Assembly (NCBI GenBank): GCA_030248065.1
Contig: JASAMV010008650.1
Coordinates: forward strand, 1 to 64,000
Direction: 5' to 3'
DNA length: 64,000 bases
Source: Rhynchonema sp. JSB1_4
Taxonomy: Eukaryota; Nematoda; Chromadorea; Monhysterida; Xyalidae
This document shows, piece after piece, positions 7,806 to 17,772 of this stretch. Made by a program: the position numbers and the translations under genes. Position 1 is the stretch's first letter. Each line of letters opens with the position of its first letter. Below the pieces are notes generated by a model. That model was given only the letters and a program-made list of their open reading frames with translations, was not told the origin of the DNA and ran no database searches.

Positions 7806-8862
7806 CAGTGTTGGAGGTGGGGGGTTTGGGGGGTAGCCCCGCCAGTACAGTAGGTATCCCCCCTCGCCTGGTACAGTAGGTATCCCCCCGATGTTTGGCA
7901 TGGTACATGGTACACAGGGTTTATTTTTTCAAAATGGGCTAGTAGCAAGAAGCTAGTAAAATAAAAAATTTAGCAGCTTTCTTGCCGTTGAAAAGCCAAT
8001 TTACTAGTTTTTTTGGCCAAAGTACCAAATTTAGTAGCTCTTAGGTTACTAAATTTGAGATTTTACTAGCTTTTAAAAAATTTTAGTTACAGTAGGTATC
8101 CCCGCCCCCGATTTTCACCCCGGTACAGTAGGTATCCCCCCGATTTTGCCCCAAAAGTGCCAATTTTTTACCAAAGTGACCAAAATTAGTGTACATGTAC
8201 AATCAGTGGTTTTTACCTCAAATTACCCAAAATTCGCGCGCTACGCGCGCAAATGCTACGTTGTCACACGATTCCACACATAATAAACACATTAAAAATT
8301 TCCACCCAAAAACCTAACCCCCCCAACCCCCTTTAGGTACATAACCCCCAAACCATCGGCTCTGGTACAGTAGGTATCCCCCCTCTCCGAGCGCGGTACA
8401 GTAGGAGTAGGTATTGTATCCCCCTCCAGAGCAATGGTGTGGCTGGGGGGGGGGTGGGGGGGGTCCCCCCCAAGGTACAGTAGGTAGGTTGCCGCCCCTC
8501 GCCTGGTACAGTAGGTAGGTTGCCGCCCCTCGCCTGGTACAGTAGGTAGGTTGCCGCCCCACCTAACTTTTCACCCAAAACATTCATTTTTGGCTTAAAA
8601 TTGCATAAAATTAGCATATTTGTCTGCAAATAGGCGAAAAATCGCGCGCTGCGCGCGAAATTAGTGTTTTAGGCCACATTTTCTTCAGTATTTAGACATA
8701 AAAAATTTCGGTTTCCAGATGATCCCCCCCCCAAATGGTACGACCCCCACCCTAGCTCGGCTGGTACAGTAGGTAGGTTGCCGCCCCGCATTTTGGGTGG
8801 TACAGTAGGTTGCCGCCCCGCCTGGGTAGCTACACCACTGCTCCAGAGTACCTCCAACACTG
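7806..8862. mobile_element. hAT-type miniature element, motif GTACAGTAGGTATCCCC
   Basis: Inverted ends CAGTGTTGGAGG / CCTCCAACACTG flanked by the 8-bp direct repeat CCCCCAAA (7798-7805 and 8863-8870). GGTACAGTAGGTATCCCC motifs occur on both sides of an AT-rich centre that contains a CGCGCGCTACGCGCG palindrome (about 8235-8250). It carries another hAT-type element at 8432-8840; without it the element would be about 640 bp. Confidence 0.85.
8432..8840. mobile_element. hAT-type miniature element, motif TACAGTAGGTAGGTTGCCG
   Basis: Ends CAATGGTGTGGCT and GTAGCTACACCACTG (imperfect inverted repeat) flanked by the 8-bp direct repeat CTCCAGAG (8424-8431 and 8841-8848). Motif copies GGTAGGTTGCCGCCCC lie on both sides of a centre with a CGCGCGCTGCGCGCG palindrome (8643-8657). 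It is inserted in the element at 7806-8862, so it is the youngest layer here. Related copies lie at about 13500-13752 and 32708-33040. Confidence 0.85.
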
Positions 8863-9004
8863 CCCCCAAAAATAGAGCCCCCCCCAAAAATACAGCCCCC
8901 CTAAATGGGGTCAGTGAAAAAATACAAGGCACAAGCCCCCTTGTATTTTAGGGAATACGGTAGGTAACTGAAACTGAAATTGAGAAAAAACGGTCTCTCT
9001 CTGC

Positions 9005-9469
9005 CAGTGTAGTACTTGGTCAGGGTGTTGACGATAGATAGATTGGGACCCGAAATGTGTTGACGATAGATAGATGACCAAAGTCCGAAATCTGGGGGGG
9101 GTCGACCCAAACTTGTTGACGATAGATAGATGGTGGGGGGGGGGGTCGCCAAAAATCAAGGTATAGTATAGTGCATTAAGTAGGTAATAATGTGTAAATA
9201 TTAATGAAAATGTGTATAGATGTACTAAATCCGCGCGTAGCGCGCGATTTTTGCCTATTTGTGGTGAAAAATACCGATTTTGAGGCAAAAATGTCAATTT
9301 TGGGTTCGAAATGTGTTGACGATAGATAGATTGTTCCCAAAATTTGTTGACGATAGATAGATTTGCCCATATGTGTTGACGATAGATAGATGAAATCAAA
9401 AAGTGTTGACGATAGATAGATGAATTTGGGGGGGGACCCCCCCACCCCCCCCCCCCAAGTACTACCCTG
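9005..9469. mobile_element. hAT-type miniature element, motif GTTGACGATAGATAGAT
   Basis: Ends CAGTGTAGTACTTGG / CCAAGTACTACCCTG (one mismatch), flanked by the 8-bp direct repeat CTCTCTGC (8997-9004 and 9470-9477). About seven copies of GTTGACGATAGATAGAT lie on both sides of an AT-rich centre with a CCGCGCGTAGCGCGCG palindrome near 9231-9246. No ORF. Confidence 0.85.
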
Positions 9470-9479
9470 CTCTCTGCTA

Positions 9480-9835
9480 CAGTGTAGTTCCTGGTCCGGA
9501 GGGGGAACAGACGTACCCTCCACTATTTTCGGAGGGGGAACAGACGTACCTACCTGGGGGGGAAGGGGGGGGGGGGGAAGTCCCAATTTGGGGGGGGGGG
9601 ACGGAAAAAAGTCATTTTTTGAGGTCGAAAAATTGGACTATTTTTGCCTTCTTTTGCGAAAAAATCCCCTATAAAAAGGGTATTTTGGCGTTTTTTTGGA
9701 GGTTTCACTTAAAGTTTACCTATTTTTGGCCTAAAAATGCCTATTTTAGGCCTAAATTTGCCAATTTTAGGAAAAAATTGGGGGAGCAGACGTACCCGAG
9801 GGGGGGACCCCCCCTCCCCCCCAGGAACTACACTG
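9480..9835. mobile_element. hAT-type miniature element, motif GGGGGAACAGACGTACC
   Basis: Ends CAGTGTAGTTCCTGG / CCAGGAACTACACTG, identical to those at 7027-7418, but with a different inner motif (GGGGAACAGACGTACC). The 8-bp direct repeat CTCTGCTA flanks it (9472-9479 and 9836-9843). It is separated by ten bases from the preceding hAT element, whose right target duplication overlaps its own left one. The window ends (63979-64000) within another sequence starting with this motif. Confidence 0.85.
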
Positions 9836-9885
9836 CTCTGCTACAATGCCCTCTTTCGAGGTTTTTTGGTTGACTATCCTCAAAA

Positions 9886-10345
9886 TTCAAATTCAAATTT
9901 TATCTGCAAGCTTACGCGAAGACCTTCACAAGATCCGGAAAAAAACCCTTAAAATAAAACAGTGTTAATAACAAAGAATGTGAACATGAATGAATAAACG
10001 ACAATGGAAACGCACCGGTGAGATGAGACCAACCAAACGAGCCAAACTAGCACAACCAACACACAACAACGGCAAATTCAGCAACGGATGACGAGAACGA
10101 GAATACGATTTTAAATTCAAATTCAAATTCAAATTTTATCTGCAAGCTTACGCGAAGACCTTCACAAGATCCGGAAAAACCCTTAAAATAAAACAGTGTT
10201 AATAACAAAGAATGTGAACATGAATGAATAAACGACAATGGAAACGCACCGGTGAGATGAAACCAACCAAACGAGCCAGACTAGCACAACCAACACACAA
10301 CAACGGCAAATTCAGCAACGGACGACGAGAACGAGAATACGGTTT
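9886..10345 (-). repeat. tandem duplication of the LINE 3' tail
   Basis: Two head-to-tail copies of about 228 bp (about 9886-10110 and 10115-10345), nearly identical. Read on the minus strand each ends in a run of TTGAAT units, the simple-repeat tail seen at the 3' end of the other LINE copy (17075-17097). Confidence 0.75.
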
Positions 10346-11925
10346 TAAATATTGATGATGATCTGAAAGCAGCAACCCAGTGACTGAGGAGATCAGTCAA
10401 CGACGGCTGAAAATTTTGAGTTAATGTGGCAAGAAACTACGTCTCGACCACGTGAGTTTAGTTTAGTTTTAAAGGCCGCAATTGAGGCAGCAGAGACGAC
10501 GCCCTCTGGTAGCCCGTTCCAGAGGTCCACGACACGATAGGCCCAGTACCCGGACAAGTCCGCACCCGCGCCATGGACTCGACACAAACTGTGGGAGTGC
10601 CCTCGGGTTGGGCGGCCGGTGTCACGAGATGGAAAGAAGGATTCCTTGGTTACCCCAGGTATGTGACCGTGAATGACCTTGTACACAAGCACAAGATCGT
10701 TCACGGTCCGGCGATAAATTAGGGGGTCTAAATTTAGGGCATGCAAACGCTGTTGGTAAGACAGAGTCTGCATGCCAGGTAAATAGTAAGTGAACCGACG
10801 TTGAATTTTTTCAACGTTTTTAGCTAAAGTGACATTTTGAGGGGACCAAATGGACATGGAAAATTCCAGTAAAGGGCGGACATAGGCCAAATAAAGTTTT
10901 CGGAGGAAGTCGAGATTTCGACTGTGAAAGTTTCGGCGGATGGTCTTCTCCATTCTGCTGGCGTCAGCCACAATTTTACCAATATGTGACTCAAACTTTA
11001 AGTTTTGTTGGTCTATTAAGACACCCAAGTCCCGGACATGGGGTGGTGAAATAATCTGCTCATTCCCACAAAAATAGACAGGGGGGACTTGGGGGCGATT
11101 CCCAAGCCTTACTGTGACGCTCTTATGGCTGGCAAGAGCCATGCCATTTGCAGAGAGCCAACTAATGACCGCATTTATGTCACCCTGGAGGATTTTGTGA
11201 TCTGCAGCACTACGGATTTCCCTGTAAATTTTGATATCATCAGCGTAGAGATACAGATAGGTACCTGGATGTACTACACTGACAACATCATTTATGTAGA
11301 TGAGAAAAAGGGTCGGGCCGAAAACACTGCCCTGGGCGACCCCGGAGGTGACCGGAATCCACCCAGAGACTGCGTCCCCGACCCGAACCCGCTGTGACCG
11401 CCCATTTAGGTATGAAGATACCCAATTGAGTAAATGGCGGGGGAAACCGTAGTGCTGCAGTTTTTGCAGCAGCGCAGAGTGGGGGACAGTGTCGAAAGCC
11501 TTTTGGCTGTCTAGGTAAATGATGTCCACTGCGTTCCCACGCTCCAACGCTGCTGTCCAGTGCGACATGCAGCACAATAGCTGAGCCTCTACAGAGCGAC
11601 CAGGGATGAAACCGAATTGGGAGGGAGATAATAAATTATGTTTTTGAAGATGGGCCATGACCTTTGAATTAACAAAGGTCTCCAAAAGTTTGCAGGAGGA
11701 GGATGTAAGAGAAATGGGGCGATATTTAGTGACATTTTTTGGGAATTTTTCCTTGGGGATCGGGATCACGTCGGCCAACTTGAAGTCATCGGGAACAACT
11801 CCGGTGTGGAGAATTTGGTTAAAAAGGAAAGAGTATTGGTCCACAAGGGTGATGCCCAACTTTTTCAAGAAGGCCGAAGGGATCCCGTCAGGACCGGGGG
11901 TAGTTTTGGCTGGTAATTTTCGAAA
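10346..11925 (-). mobile_element. 5'-truncated CR1/jockey-like LINE with reverse transcriptase
   Basis: A long uninterrupted minus-strand frame (about 11925-10393, over 500 codons) encodes the fingers, palm and thumb of a non-LTR reverse transcriptase: KTTPGPDGIPS, KYRPISL, SQFGFIPGRS, DSQKAFDTVPH, GVAQGSVFGPTLF and the catalytic YADD. A conserved C-terminal region follows, ending in SAASIAAFKTKLN. The endonuclease and ORF1 are missing, so the copy cannot move by itself. The 3' end carries TTGAAT repeats as in CR1-like elements. The frame is intact where present, so the insertion is rather recent. The other copy is at 14045-17097. Confidence 0.85.
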
Positions 11926-12180
11926 AAAAAAAAATATTGATGATGATGATCAAAATATATTATTTCCAAATGTTCACAACCGAACTGTCTTGTTTTCAGC
12001 TCAATGGCTCGCCAGAATGTCACCGTGTCGACAAAATGTTCAGAAAATGTTGTTTTTCTTAGATGCCATTACGATATAACTTCGGGAAAAAAATGGTCGG
12101 AAAAAAAGGAAAAAGAAGGAAATATTTCCTTTTTTCCTATTCGTTGGGAAAGAAAATGAGGAAAAATTTTTTTTCCTAAC
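11926..12180. other. AT-rich flank of the LINE
   Basis: GATGAT microsatellite at 11937-11950, then a stretch after a TTTTCAG acceptor (about 12000-12060) that could be a lost exon of the damaged gene at 12548, then A-rich 'ggaaaaa' repeats. No gene can be supported. Confidence 0.3.
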
Positions 12181-12310
12181 TCTGCCGGACGGGCCGGCGG
12201 GCCGTCTTCAAGCCAAAACGGACCGACCTGCAGCCCTCCATCGGGCGGGCCGGGTCGGACTTTTCGCCGACCGGGCCGGACCGGGCCGACTTCACCCGGC
12301 CCGTTTCCGA
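12181..12310. repeat. GC-rich GGCCCG repeat
   Basis: A block of GGCCGG/GGGCCG words in otherwise AT-rich DNA. Related blocks lie at about 13928-14044 (inverted) and about 63640-63965, and a short one at 17632-17665; they share CTTTTCGCC(G/A)ACCGGGCC and AAAACGGACC words. No terminal repeats seen. Confidence 0.6.
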
Positions 12311-12547
12311 TTTCTGGACAGAGCGAATCCTTTTGTTCTGTTTCATTGCTTTTGAGCAGCTCGGTCGGTTTGTGGTGGTCAAAAACGAGGCCAAAACCAA
12401 AACCAGTCTGGTCCCGATCAGCATTGCAACAGAACAAAAAGGGTTTTTTTCAAAAAGCGCTTGTTTTTTAAAAAAAAATCGCCACTTTTTAAAAAACAAA
12501 AATTAAAGCTGGGTTCCAGGCAATAAGGTCCGGTCACCAAACTTGCT

Positions 12548-13122
12548 GAAAACTTCAGATGCGTTTGTCGCAATTCATGTGAATATAATGCAGTTTATAT
12601 GAAATCGGTATCCTCAGCATCGAACGAGAACGATATCGTCAAAGGTACCAACCCAGGAGTATAAAATATTCCGGACCAGCTGCCCAAAAACGACATTATT
12701 AAATTCCCACGATTCACCTTTTGTTCCCCAAATGTTGGTGCGCTTGGTCGACCCGATTCGAAACAGGTTGGCTGGCACACACTCACAAGGTACCGGAAGC
12801 GAAAAAAGGAACCGAACCAGAACGAAAACAACGCGGAGCCGCCGAAGAAGAAACCAAAACCGCACACAAAAAGATAACGGTTTAGGAAGGCAGGGAAAAG
12901 GGAGTTGCTCATCATGTCATTTGTTTGCTCGCCCAACCTCACATTTGCCTTGTTGTTTCAGGCAGCAACTGCTGCGGCATGCACACAGCCGTGCCGTCCG
13001 TCGCGCCAAATCGGCTAAATCGACGACCAAGAGCGCGAAGATCGGTGGATTTAAACGTGCTGCTGAGAAGAAGAGGAGCTCGAAATCGAAAACGCTAATG
13101 TCGGAGACGAGGATCGATCGAG
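12548..13122 (+). pseudogene. remains of an unrecognised multi-exon gene
   Basis: One plus-strand frame runs from a TTCAG acceptor at about 12557 through 12789, interrupted only by an in-frame TAA at 12662-12664. Around the stop it reads NENDIVKGTNPGV before and NIPDQLPKNDIIKFPRF after. A phase-compatible splice (AG at 12789 to GCAGCAAC at 12961) joins a Lys/Arg/Ser-rich exon (12961-13122) containing RRAKSAKSTTKSAK. The conserved-looking composition and splice signals suggest a real cellular gene; the stop and its setting in a transposon island suggest that it is dead. If the stop is a sequencing error it could be a live gene. I do not recognise the family. Confidence 0.35.
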
Positions 13123-13155
13123 TAATTTTTTTATATTTAGTCTATCCTCACCAGG

Positions 13156-13295
13156 AAAGTCAAGAAAGTGGCACAAAAAATTGGTCAGCATTAAAAAGTC
13201 ATCTCCAGAAATCGCACCCGAAAAACGAACAACGCTTAGGACAGAAAGAACAAATTTGCGACTTTTTTGTTAGTGTAAAATTTGGGATTTTTTAG
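13156..13295 (+). pseudogene. possible BED-type zinc-finger remnant
   Basis: After a CACCAG acceptor a short open frame reads NWSALKSHLQKSHPKN and continues to a stop at 13293-13295. The SxLKxHLxxxHP spacing resembles the histidine half of a BED finger, as in hAT transposases and related domesticated proteins; the cysteine half is not visible. Weak evidence. Confidence 0.25.
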
Positions 13296-13499
13296 AAATG
13301 TTGACTTGGAACAGATGTCAAAATTTCCCTGGTTAATGTCAACAAAAAATTGTTCACCGTATTTGTTCACTACCAACGTTCAACGTTTTGACCTGAAAAC
13401 GATGTTAAGCTAGTCATAGCTAGTGTAGAATTACTACGGTGACCAATTTTTTTCATAGGTACATTAGGTATTGAATACGTATTATAGGTTGATGCTCTA

Positions 13500-13752
13500 T
13501 CCTGGTACAGTAGATAGGTCGCCGTCTCCCGGCTGGTACAGTTGGTTGCGTTGCGACCTTTGGCTCAAAATGGTATAAAATTGGCTCGGTATTTTTCACG
13601 ACAAATGGGCGAAAAATCGCCCGCTACGCGCGAAATTAGTGTTTTAGAGTACATTTTCATCAAAACTTAGACATAAAAAATTTTCTTCCCCCCCCCAAAC
13701 TCGGGCGGTACAGTAGGTAGGTTGCCGCCCCGCCTGGGTAGCCACACCACTG
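13500..13752. mobile_element. partial hAT-type element, motif TACAGTAGGTAGGTTGCCG
   Basis: Same family as 8432-8840: motif copies at both sides, the same AT-rich centre with CCGCTACGCGCG near 13621-13632, and the right end GTAGCCACACCACTG. The left end and target duplication are not recognisable, so this copy is truncated or eroded. Confidence 0.6.
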
Positions 13753-13927
13753 TTGACCATATCACGATTGGACAATACACACACGACCTTGTTTGTGAAC
13801 CGCAATGTGCCTTTGTGTTTTGTGATGCATCCACGTTGGAGTATCAATCTTGAAAAAGCAAACACCATTTGGACACTACGCTTGAAATCCGAAAGAAAGT
13901 GAATTACGAAACAAACCACAGATCGGA

Positions 13928-14044
13928 AATGGGCCGGGTAAAGTCGGCCCGCACCCGCAGCCGGGCCCGGTCGGCGAAAAGTCCGGCCCGGGTGGAGGGC
14001 TGCAGGACGGCCCGGCCCGGCCTGTTTTGGCTTGAGGTCGGCCC
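13928..14044. repeat. GC-rich GGCCCG repeat joined to a LINE
   Basis: Inverted relative of the block at 12181-12310. It abuts the truncated 5' end of the plus-strand LINE at 14045. Confidence 0.55.
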
Positions 14045-14295
14045 ACCCAAGGAAAAATTCCCTAAAAGTGTCACAAAATATCGTCCTATTTCCCTTACCT
14101 CCTCCCCCTGCAAACTTTTGGAGTCCTTTGTAAATTCAAAGGTTATGGCCCATCTTCAAAAACATAATTTATTATCTCCCTGCCAATTCGGTTTTATACC
14201 TGGTCGCTCTGTGGAGGCCCAACTTCTGTGCTGCATGTCACACTGGATAGCAGCGTTAAAGCGAGGGAGCGCAGTGGACTAGTGGACATCATCTA

Positions 14296-14717
14296 CCGTA
14301 TTGTCGGAAATAGAACCCCCCCATTAATTGACCCCCCCCCATTAATTGAACCCCCCCTAAATGGCTCGAAATCAAAAATAGAACCCCCCATTAATTGACC
14401 CCCCCATTAATAGAACCCCACCCCCAACCTTCACCGTACCACAGATTGGTGGTATGGTAGGGCTGTGTTGTTGTGTCAAACGTTGTTTAAGCTTGCGTAC
14501 ACAACAGAATACAGCTTTTTAAGCATAATTGCCGCTGTTGAAGTAAGAAAATACCGAAAACAAGCCATTTTTATGGGCATTATTAACAATGATTTTTTTC
14601 GTCGGGGGCCAAATGAAAAATATAACCCCCCAATAATTGACCCCCCCATAAATTGAACCCCCCAAAATGACCCCAGTGAAAAAATAGACCCCCCGGGTTC
14701 TATTTCCGACAATACGG
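14296..14717. mobile_element. Tc1/mariner-like miniature element, 422 bp, in the LINE
   Basis: Inverted ends CCGTATTGTCGGAAATAGAA flanked by TA. In the other LINE copy this place reads CATCATTTACCTAG, which proves a TA target duplication. The interior has C-rich 'attgacccccc' blocks at both ends and a unique AT-rich centre shared with 17184-17527 in the other orientation. No ORF. Confidence 0.85.
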
Positions 14718-15054
14718 TACCTAGATAGCCAAAAGGCTTTTGACACTGTCCCCCACTCTGCGCTGCTGCAAAAACTACAGCACTACGGTTTCCCCCGTCA
14801 TTTACTCACTTGGGTATCTTCCTACCTAAGTGGACGGTCACAACGGGTTCGGGTCGGTGACGCTGTTTCTGGGTGGACTCCGGTCACCTCCGGGGTTGCC
14901 CAGGGCAGTGTTTTCGGCCCGACTCTTTTTCTCATTTATATAAATGATGTTGTCAGCGTGGTGCATCCTGGCACCTACCTGTATCTCTACGCTGATGACA
15001 TCAAAATTTATAGGGAAATCCGTAGTGCTGTTGATCACAAAATCCTCCAGGGTG

Positions 15055-15688
15055 GGTAGGGTACAAGAGCGGGGCGGGTAGGGGGTAGCGTACCAGGCCG
15101 GGGCGGGTAGGGTACCATTGGGGGGTAGGCTTAGAGGTCGGGGGGGTACCCGACACCCGACAGCCGACACCCGACATCTGGAAGTACCCGACACCCGACA
15201 CCCGACATCTCAGAAAAAAAGCCGACACCCGACACCCGACAGTTGCAAAAAAACCCGACACCCGACATCTAGTTTTTGAAAAAAACCCGACACCCGACAC
15301 CTGTTTTTGGACCAAAAACAGGCAAATTTTTGCTCATTAGCATCATGAGTGCAATTTTTTGGCTCAAGTTACTGAATTCAAGTATTTTCACACGAAATAA
15401 ACACCAAAATGCCATATTCTGCGTCTTCGGAAACATTTGGTTCGAAGAAAATTTTCTCTCAAAATTCTTCTCTCAAGCAATACTGATGTTTTGAACCGTA
15501 AGTGTCGGGTGTCGGCTGTCGGGTGTCGGGTCCGAAAAAACCCGACACCCGACATCTGGGGGTACCCGACACCCGACACCCGACACCTACACTTTTTTGG
15601 CACCCGACACCCGACACCCGACACCCGACATCTCTCTAACCCTATTGGGGGGCGGACCCCCCCACCCCCCCCCCCAGCCACTGCACTG
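15055..15688. mobile_element. insertion with CCCGACA minisatellites, hAT-type right end
   Basis: Absent from the other LINE copy, which reads CTCCAGGGTGACATAAAT across the site. The right end is CCAGCCACTGCACTG, hAT-like; the left end has no matching CAGTG repeat, so it is altered. Arrays of CCCGACACCCGAC lie on both sides (about 15148-15305 and 15508-15635) of an AT-rich centre. Confidence 0.65.
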
Positions 15689-15925
15689 AGGGTGACATAA
15701 ATGCGGTCATTAGTTGGCTCTCTGCAAATGGCATGGCCCTAGCCCCTAGCCAGTCATAAGAGCGTCACTTGTAAGGCTTGGGGATCGCCCCCAAGTCCCA
15801 CCTGTCTATTTTTGTGGGAATGAGCAGATTGTTTCACCCCCCCCCATGTCCGGGACCTGGGTGTCATAATTGACCAACAAAACTTAAAATTTGAGTCACA
15901 CATTGGTAAAATTGTGGCCCGACGC

Positions 15926-16247
15926 CAGTGGTGTCGTTGAGAAATCGAAATTTTCCCATACCCAGCCCAATTTTCGGGAAATTTCCCATACATACCCCCA
16001 AAAATCAAAAATTTCCCATACCAGGGGGGGGGGTTTCTCCAAAAACTCAAAAATTTCCCATACCCGAGGGTGGGGGTTTTGAAAAAATGACCAAATGGTC
16101 AATTTTGGTACTTCTCGAGGTCAAAAAGTCATTTCTTAGGGGTGCTTGTTCCAAAAGTGAAAAATTTCCCATACCCCATACCCCCGGCCGATTTCTCATA
16201 CCCCATACCAGGGGGGTAACCCCCCAACCCCCCTACCGACACCACTG
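15926..16247. mobile_element. hAT-type miniature element, motif AATTTCCCATACCC
   Basis: Inverted ends CAGTGGTGTCG / CCGACACCACTG with the 8-bp direct repeat CCCGACGC (15918-15925 and 16248-16255), inserted in the LINE. Motif copies of AATTTCCCATACC lie on both sides of the centre. No ORF. Confidence 0.85.
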
Positions 16248-17183
16248 CCCGACGCCACTAGAATGGAAAAGACCATCCGCCGTAACTTCCACAGTCGTAA
16301 TCGCGACTTTCTCCGCAAACTCTACTTGGCCTATGTTCGTCCATTACTGGAATTTTCCATGTCCATTTGGTCCCCTCAAAATGTCACTTTGGCTAAAAAC
16401 GTTGAAAAAATTCAACGTAGGTTCACTTATTATTTACCAGGCATGCAGACACTGTCTTACCAACAGCGTTTGCATGCACTAAAGTTGGACCCCCTAATTT
16501 ATCGCCGGACCGTGAACGATCTTGTGCTCGTGTACAAAGTCATTCGTGGTCTCATACCTGGGGTAACCAAGGAATCATTCTTTCCATCGCGTGACACCGG
16601 CCGCCCAACCCGAGGGCACTCCCACAGTTTGCGTCGAGTTCATGGCGCGGGTCCGGACTTGTCCGGGTATGGGGCTTATCGCGTTGTGGACCTCTGGAAC
16701 AGGCTCCCAGAGGACGTCGTCTCCGCTGCCTCAATTGCGGCCTTTAAATCTAAACTAAACTCACGTGGTCGAGACGTAGTTTCTCGCCATATTTCAACAA
16801 AATTCTCAGCCGTCGTTGACTGTCTGCCTGACTGACTGCCTCAGTCACTGAGTTGCTGCTTTCAGGTAATCGTCAATTTTTGTTATCGCCTGTTGTCATC
16901 TGGTGTGCGCCATTGATCACTGATTTTTCGCCTGTCGTTGCTGTTTTTGGTTGGTTTAAAATTTCTCTGGTACGTTTTGTCGTTTTTTCATTCATGATTG
17001 TCATTATGTTACCTACACTCGTTTATTTTTCAGGTGTTTTCCGGATCTCGTTGTAGGTCTTTGCGTGAGCTTGCAAATAAAATTTGAATTTGAATCAGCC
17101 TGGCCAGGTCAGCCAATTTTCAAGGGCCGAAAACTGAAAAAGTCCAAAAAGCTGAAAAAAATTCGAAAATTTTCTGCAGAATA

Positions 17184-17527
17184 CCGTATTGTCGGAAATA
17201 GAACCCGGGGGGTCTATTTTTTCACTGGGGTCATTTTGGGGGTTCAATTTATGGGGGGTCAATTATTGGGGGTTATATTTTTCATTTGGCCTCCCGCCGA
17301 CCAAAAAAATCACTTTTAATAAATAATGCCCCTAAAAATGGCCTGTTTAGGGTATTTTCTGCCTTTAACAGCGTTAATTATGCTTATAAAGCCGTATTCT
17401 GCTGAAAACGCAAGCTTAAACAACGTTTGACACAACAACACGGTCTTACCATACCACTAATCAGTGATACGGTGAAGGTTGGGGGTGGGGTTCAATTAAT
17501 GGGGGGGTTCTATTTCCGACAATACGG
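17184..17527. mobile_element. Tc1/mariner-like miniature element, 344 bp
   Basis: Same family as 14296-14717 in the opposite orientation, inverted ends CCGTATTGTCGG flanked by TA. It sits just after the LINE tail, next to a copy of the 'aaaactgaaaaagtcc' repeat. Confidence 0.8.
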
Positions 17528-17772
17528 TACTTGTCACTGGTGCAGCTGGGGGAAGGGGGTGGTAGGTAGGTAGGTAGATTGACGCGGCATCCTGGTGCAG
17601 TATAGGTAAGTACAGTAGTATCAGAGGTCGCACTCGGGCCGGGTTTGGCCGGCCCGGCCCGAATTTTTGGCTCAGATTTTAATTTAACTAGTTTTTGTCA
17701 TAATTTTAGCGATTTTTTTAACCTACCGTAAAAACCTAAATACAGCCCCCCGGAGTAGAGCCCCCCCGTAAT

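Larger units (their letters stand above)
6887..8960. mobile_element. Tc1/mariner-like miniature element, split by nested insertions
   Basis: Ends are a 21-bp inverted repeat beginning CCGTATTCCCTAAAATACAAG, flanked by TA on both sides (6885-6886 and 8961-8962), the target duplication of the Tc1/mariner superfamily. Without its later insertions (7027-7418, 7463-7663, 7806-8862) the host element would be only about 400 bp. It has no coding capacity, and C-rich 'atagagcccccc' blocks adjoin both ends. Confidence 0.65.
14045..17097 (+). mobile_element. second CR1-like LINE copy, broken by three insertions
   Basis: Plus-strand copy of the element at 10346-11925, starting at the same 5' region (CCCAAGGAAAAATTCCC) and ending in TTGAATTTGAAT at 17097. 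The reverse-transcriptase region is split by insertions at 14296-14717, 15055-15688 and 15926-16247; the last part (16256-16835) keeps an open frame from MEKTIRRNFHS to LNSRGRDVV. Small indels occur between insertions. Comparison with the intact copy shows each insertion point exactly. Confidence 0.85.

Noticed and set aside
7239..9586. Gly/Pro-rich and Tyr/Thr-rich ORFs in the transposon island
   Set aside because: They translate G-rich or C-rich blocks and minisatellite motifs of the miniature elements; their repeated peptides follow from the DNA repeats.
12595..12942. Phe/Gly-rich minus-strand ORF of 115 codons
   Set aside because: It is the antisense of the damaged plus-strand gene; its composition mirrors Lys/Asn-rich codons on the other strand.
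15055..15688. Telomere-like or CRISPR-like array from the CCCGACA repeats
   Set aside because: The short unit is degenerate, lies inside a LINE and ends with a hAT-type terminus; it is an element's inner array.
15001..15700. Repeated peptides such as CRVSGVGCRV
   Set aside because: They arise from the CCCGACA minisatellite read in an open frame; no coding signal.
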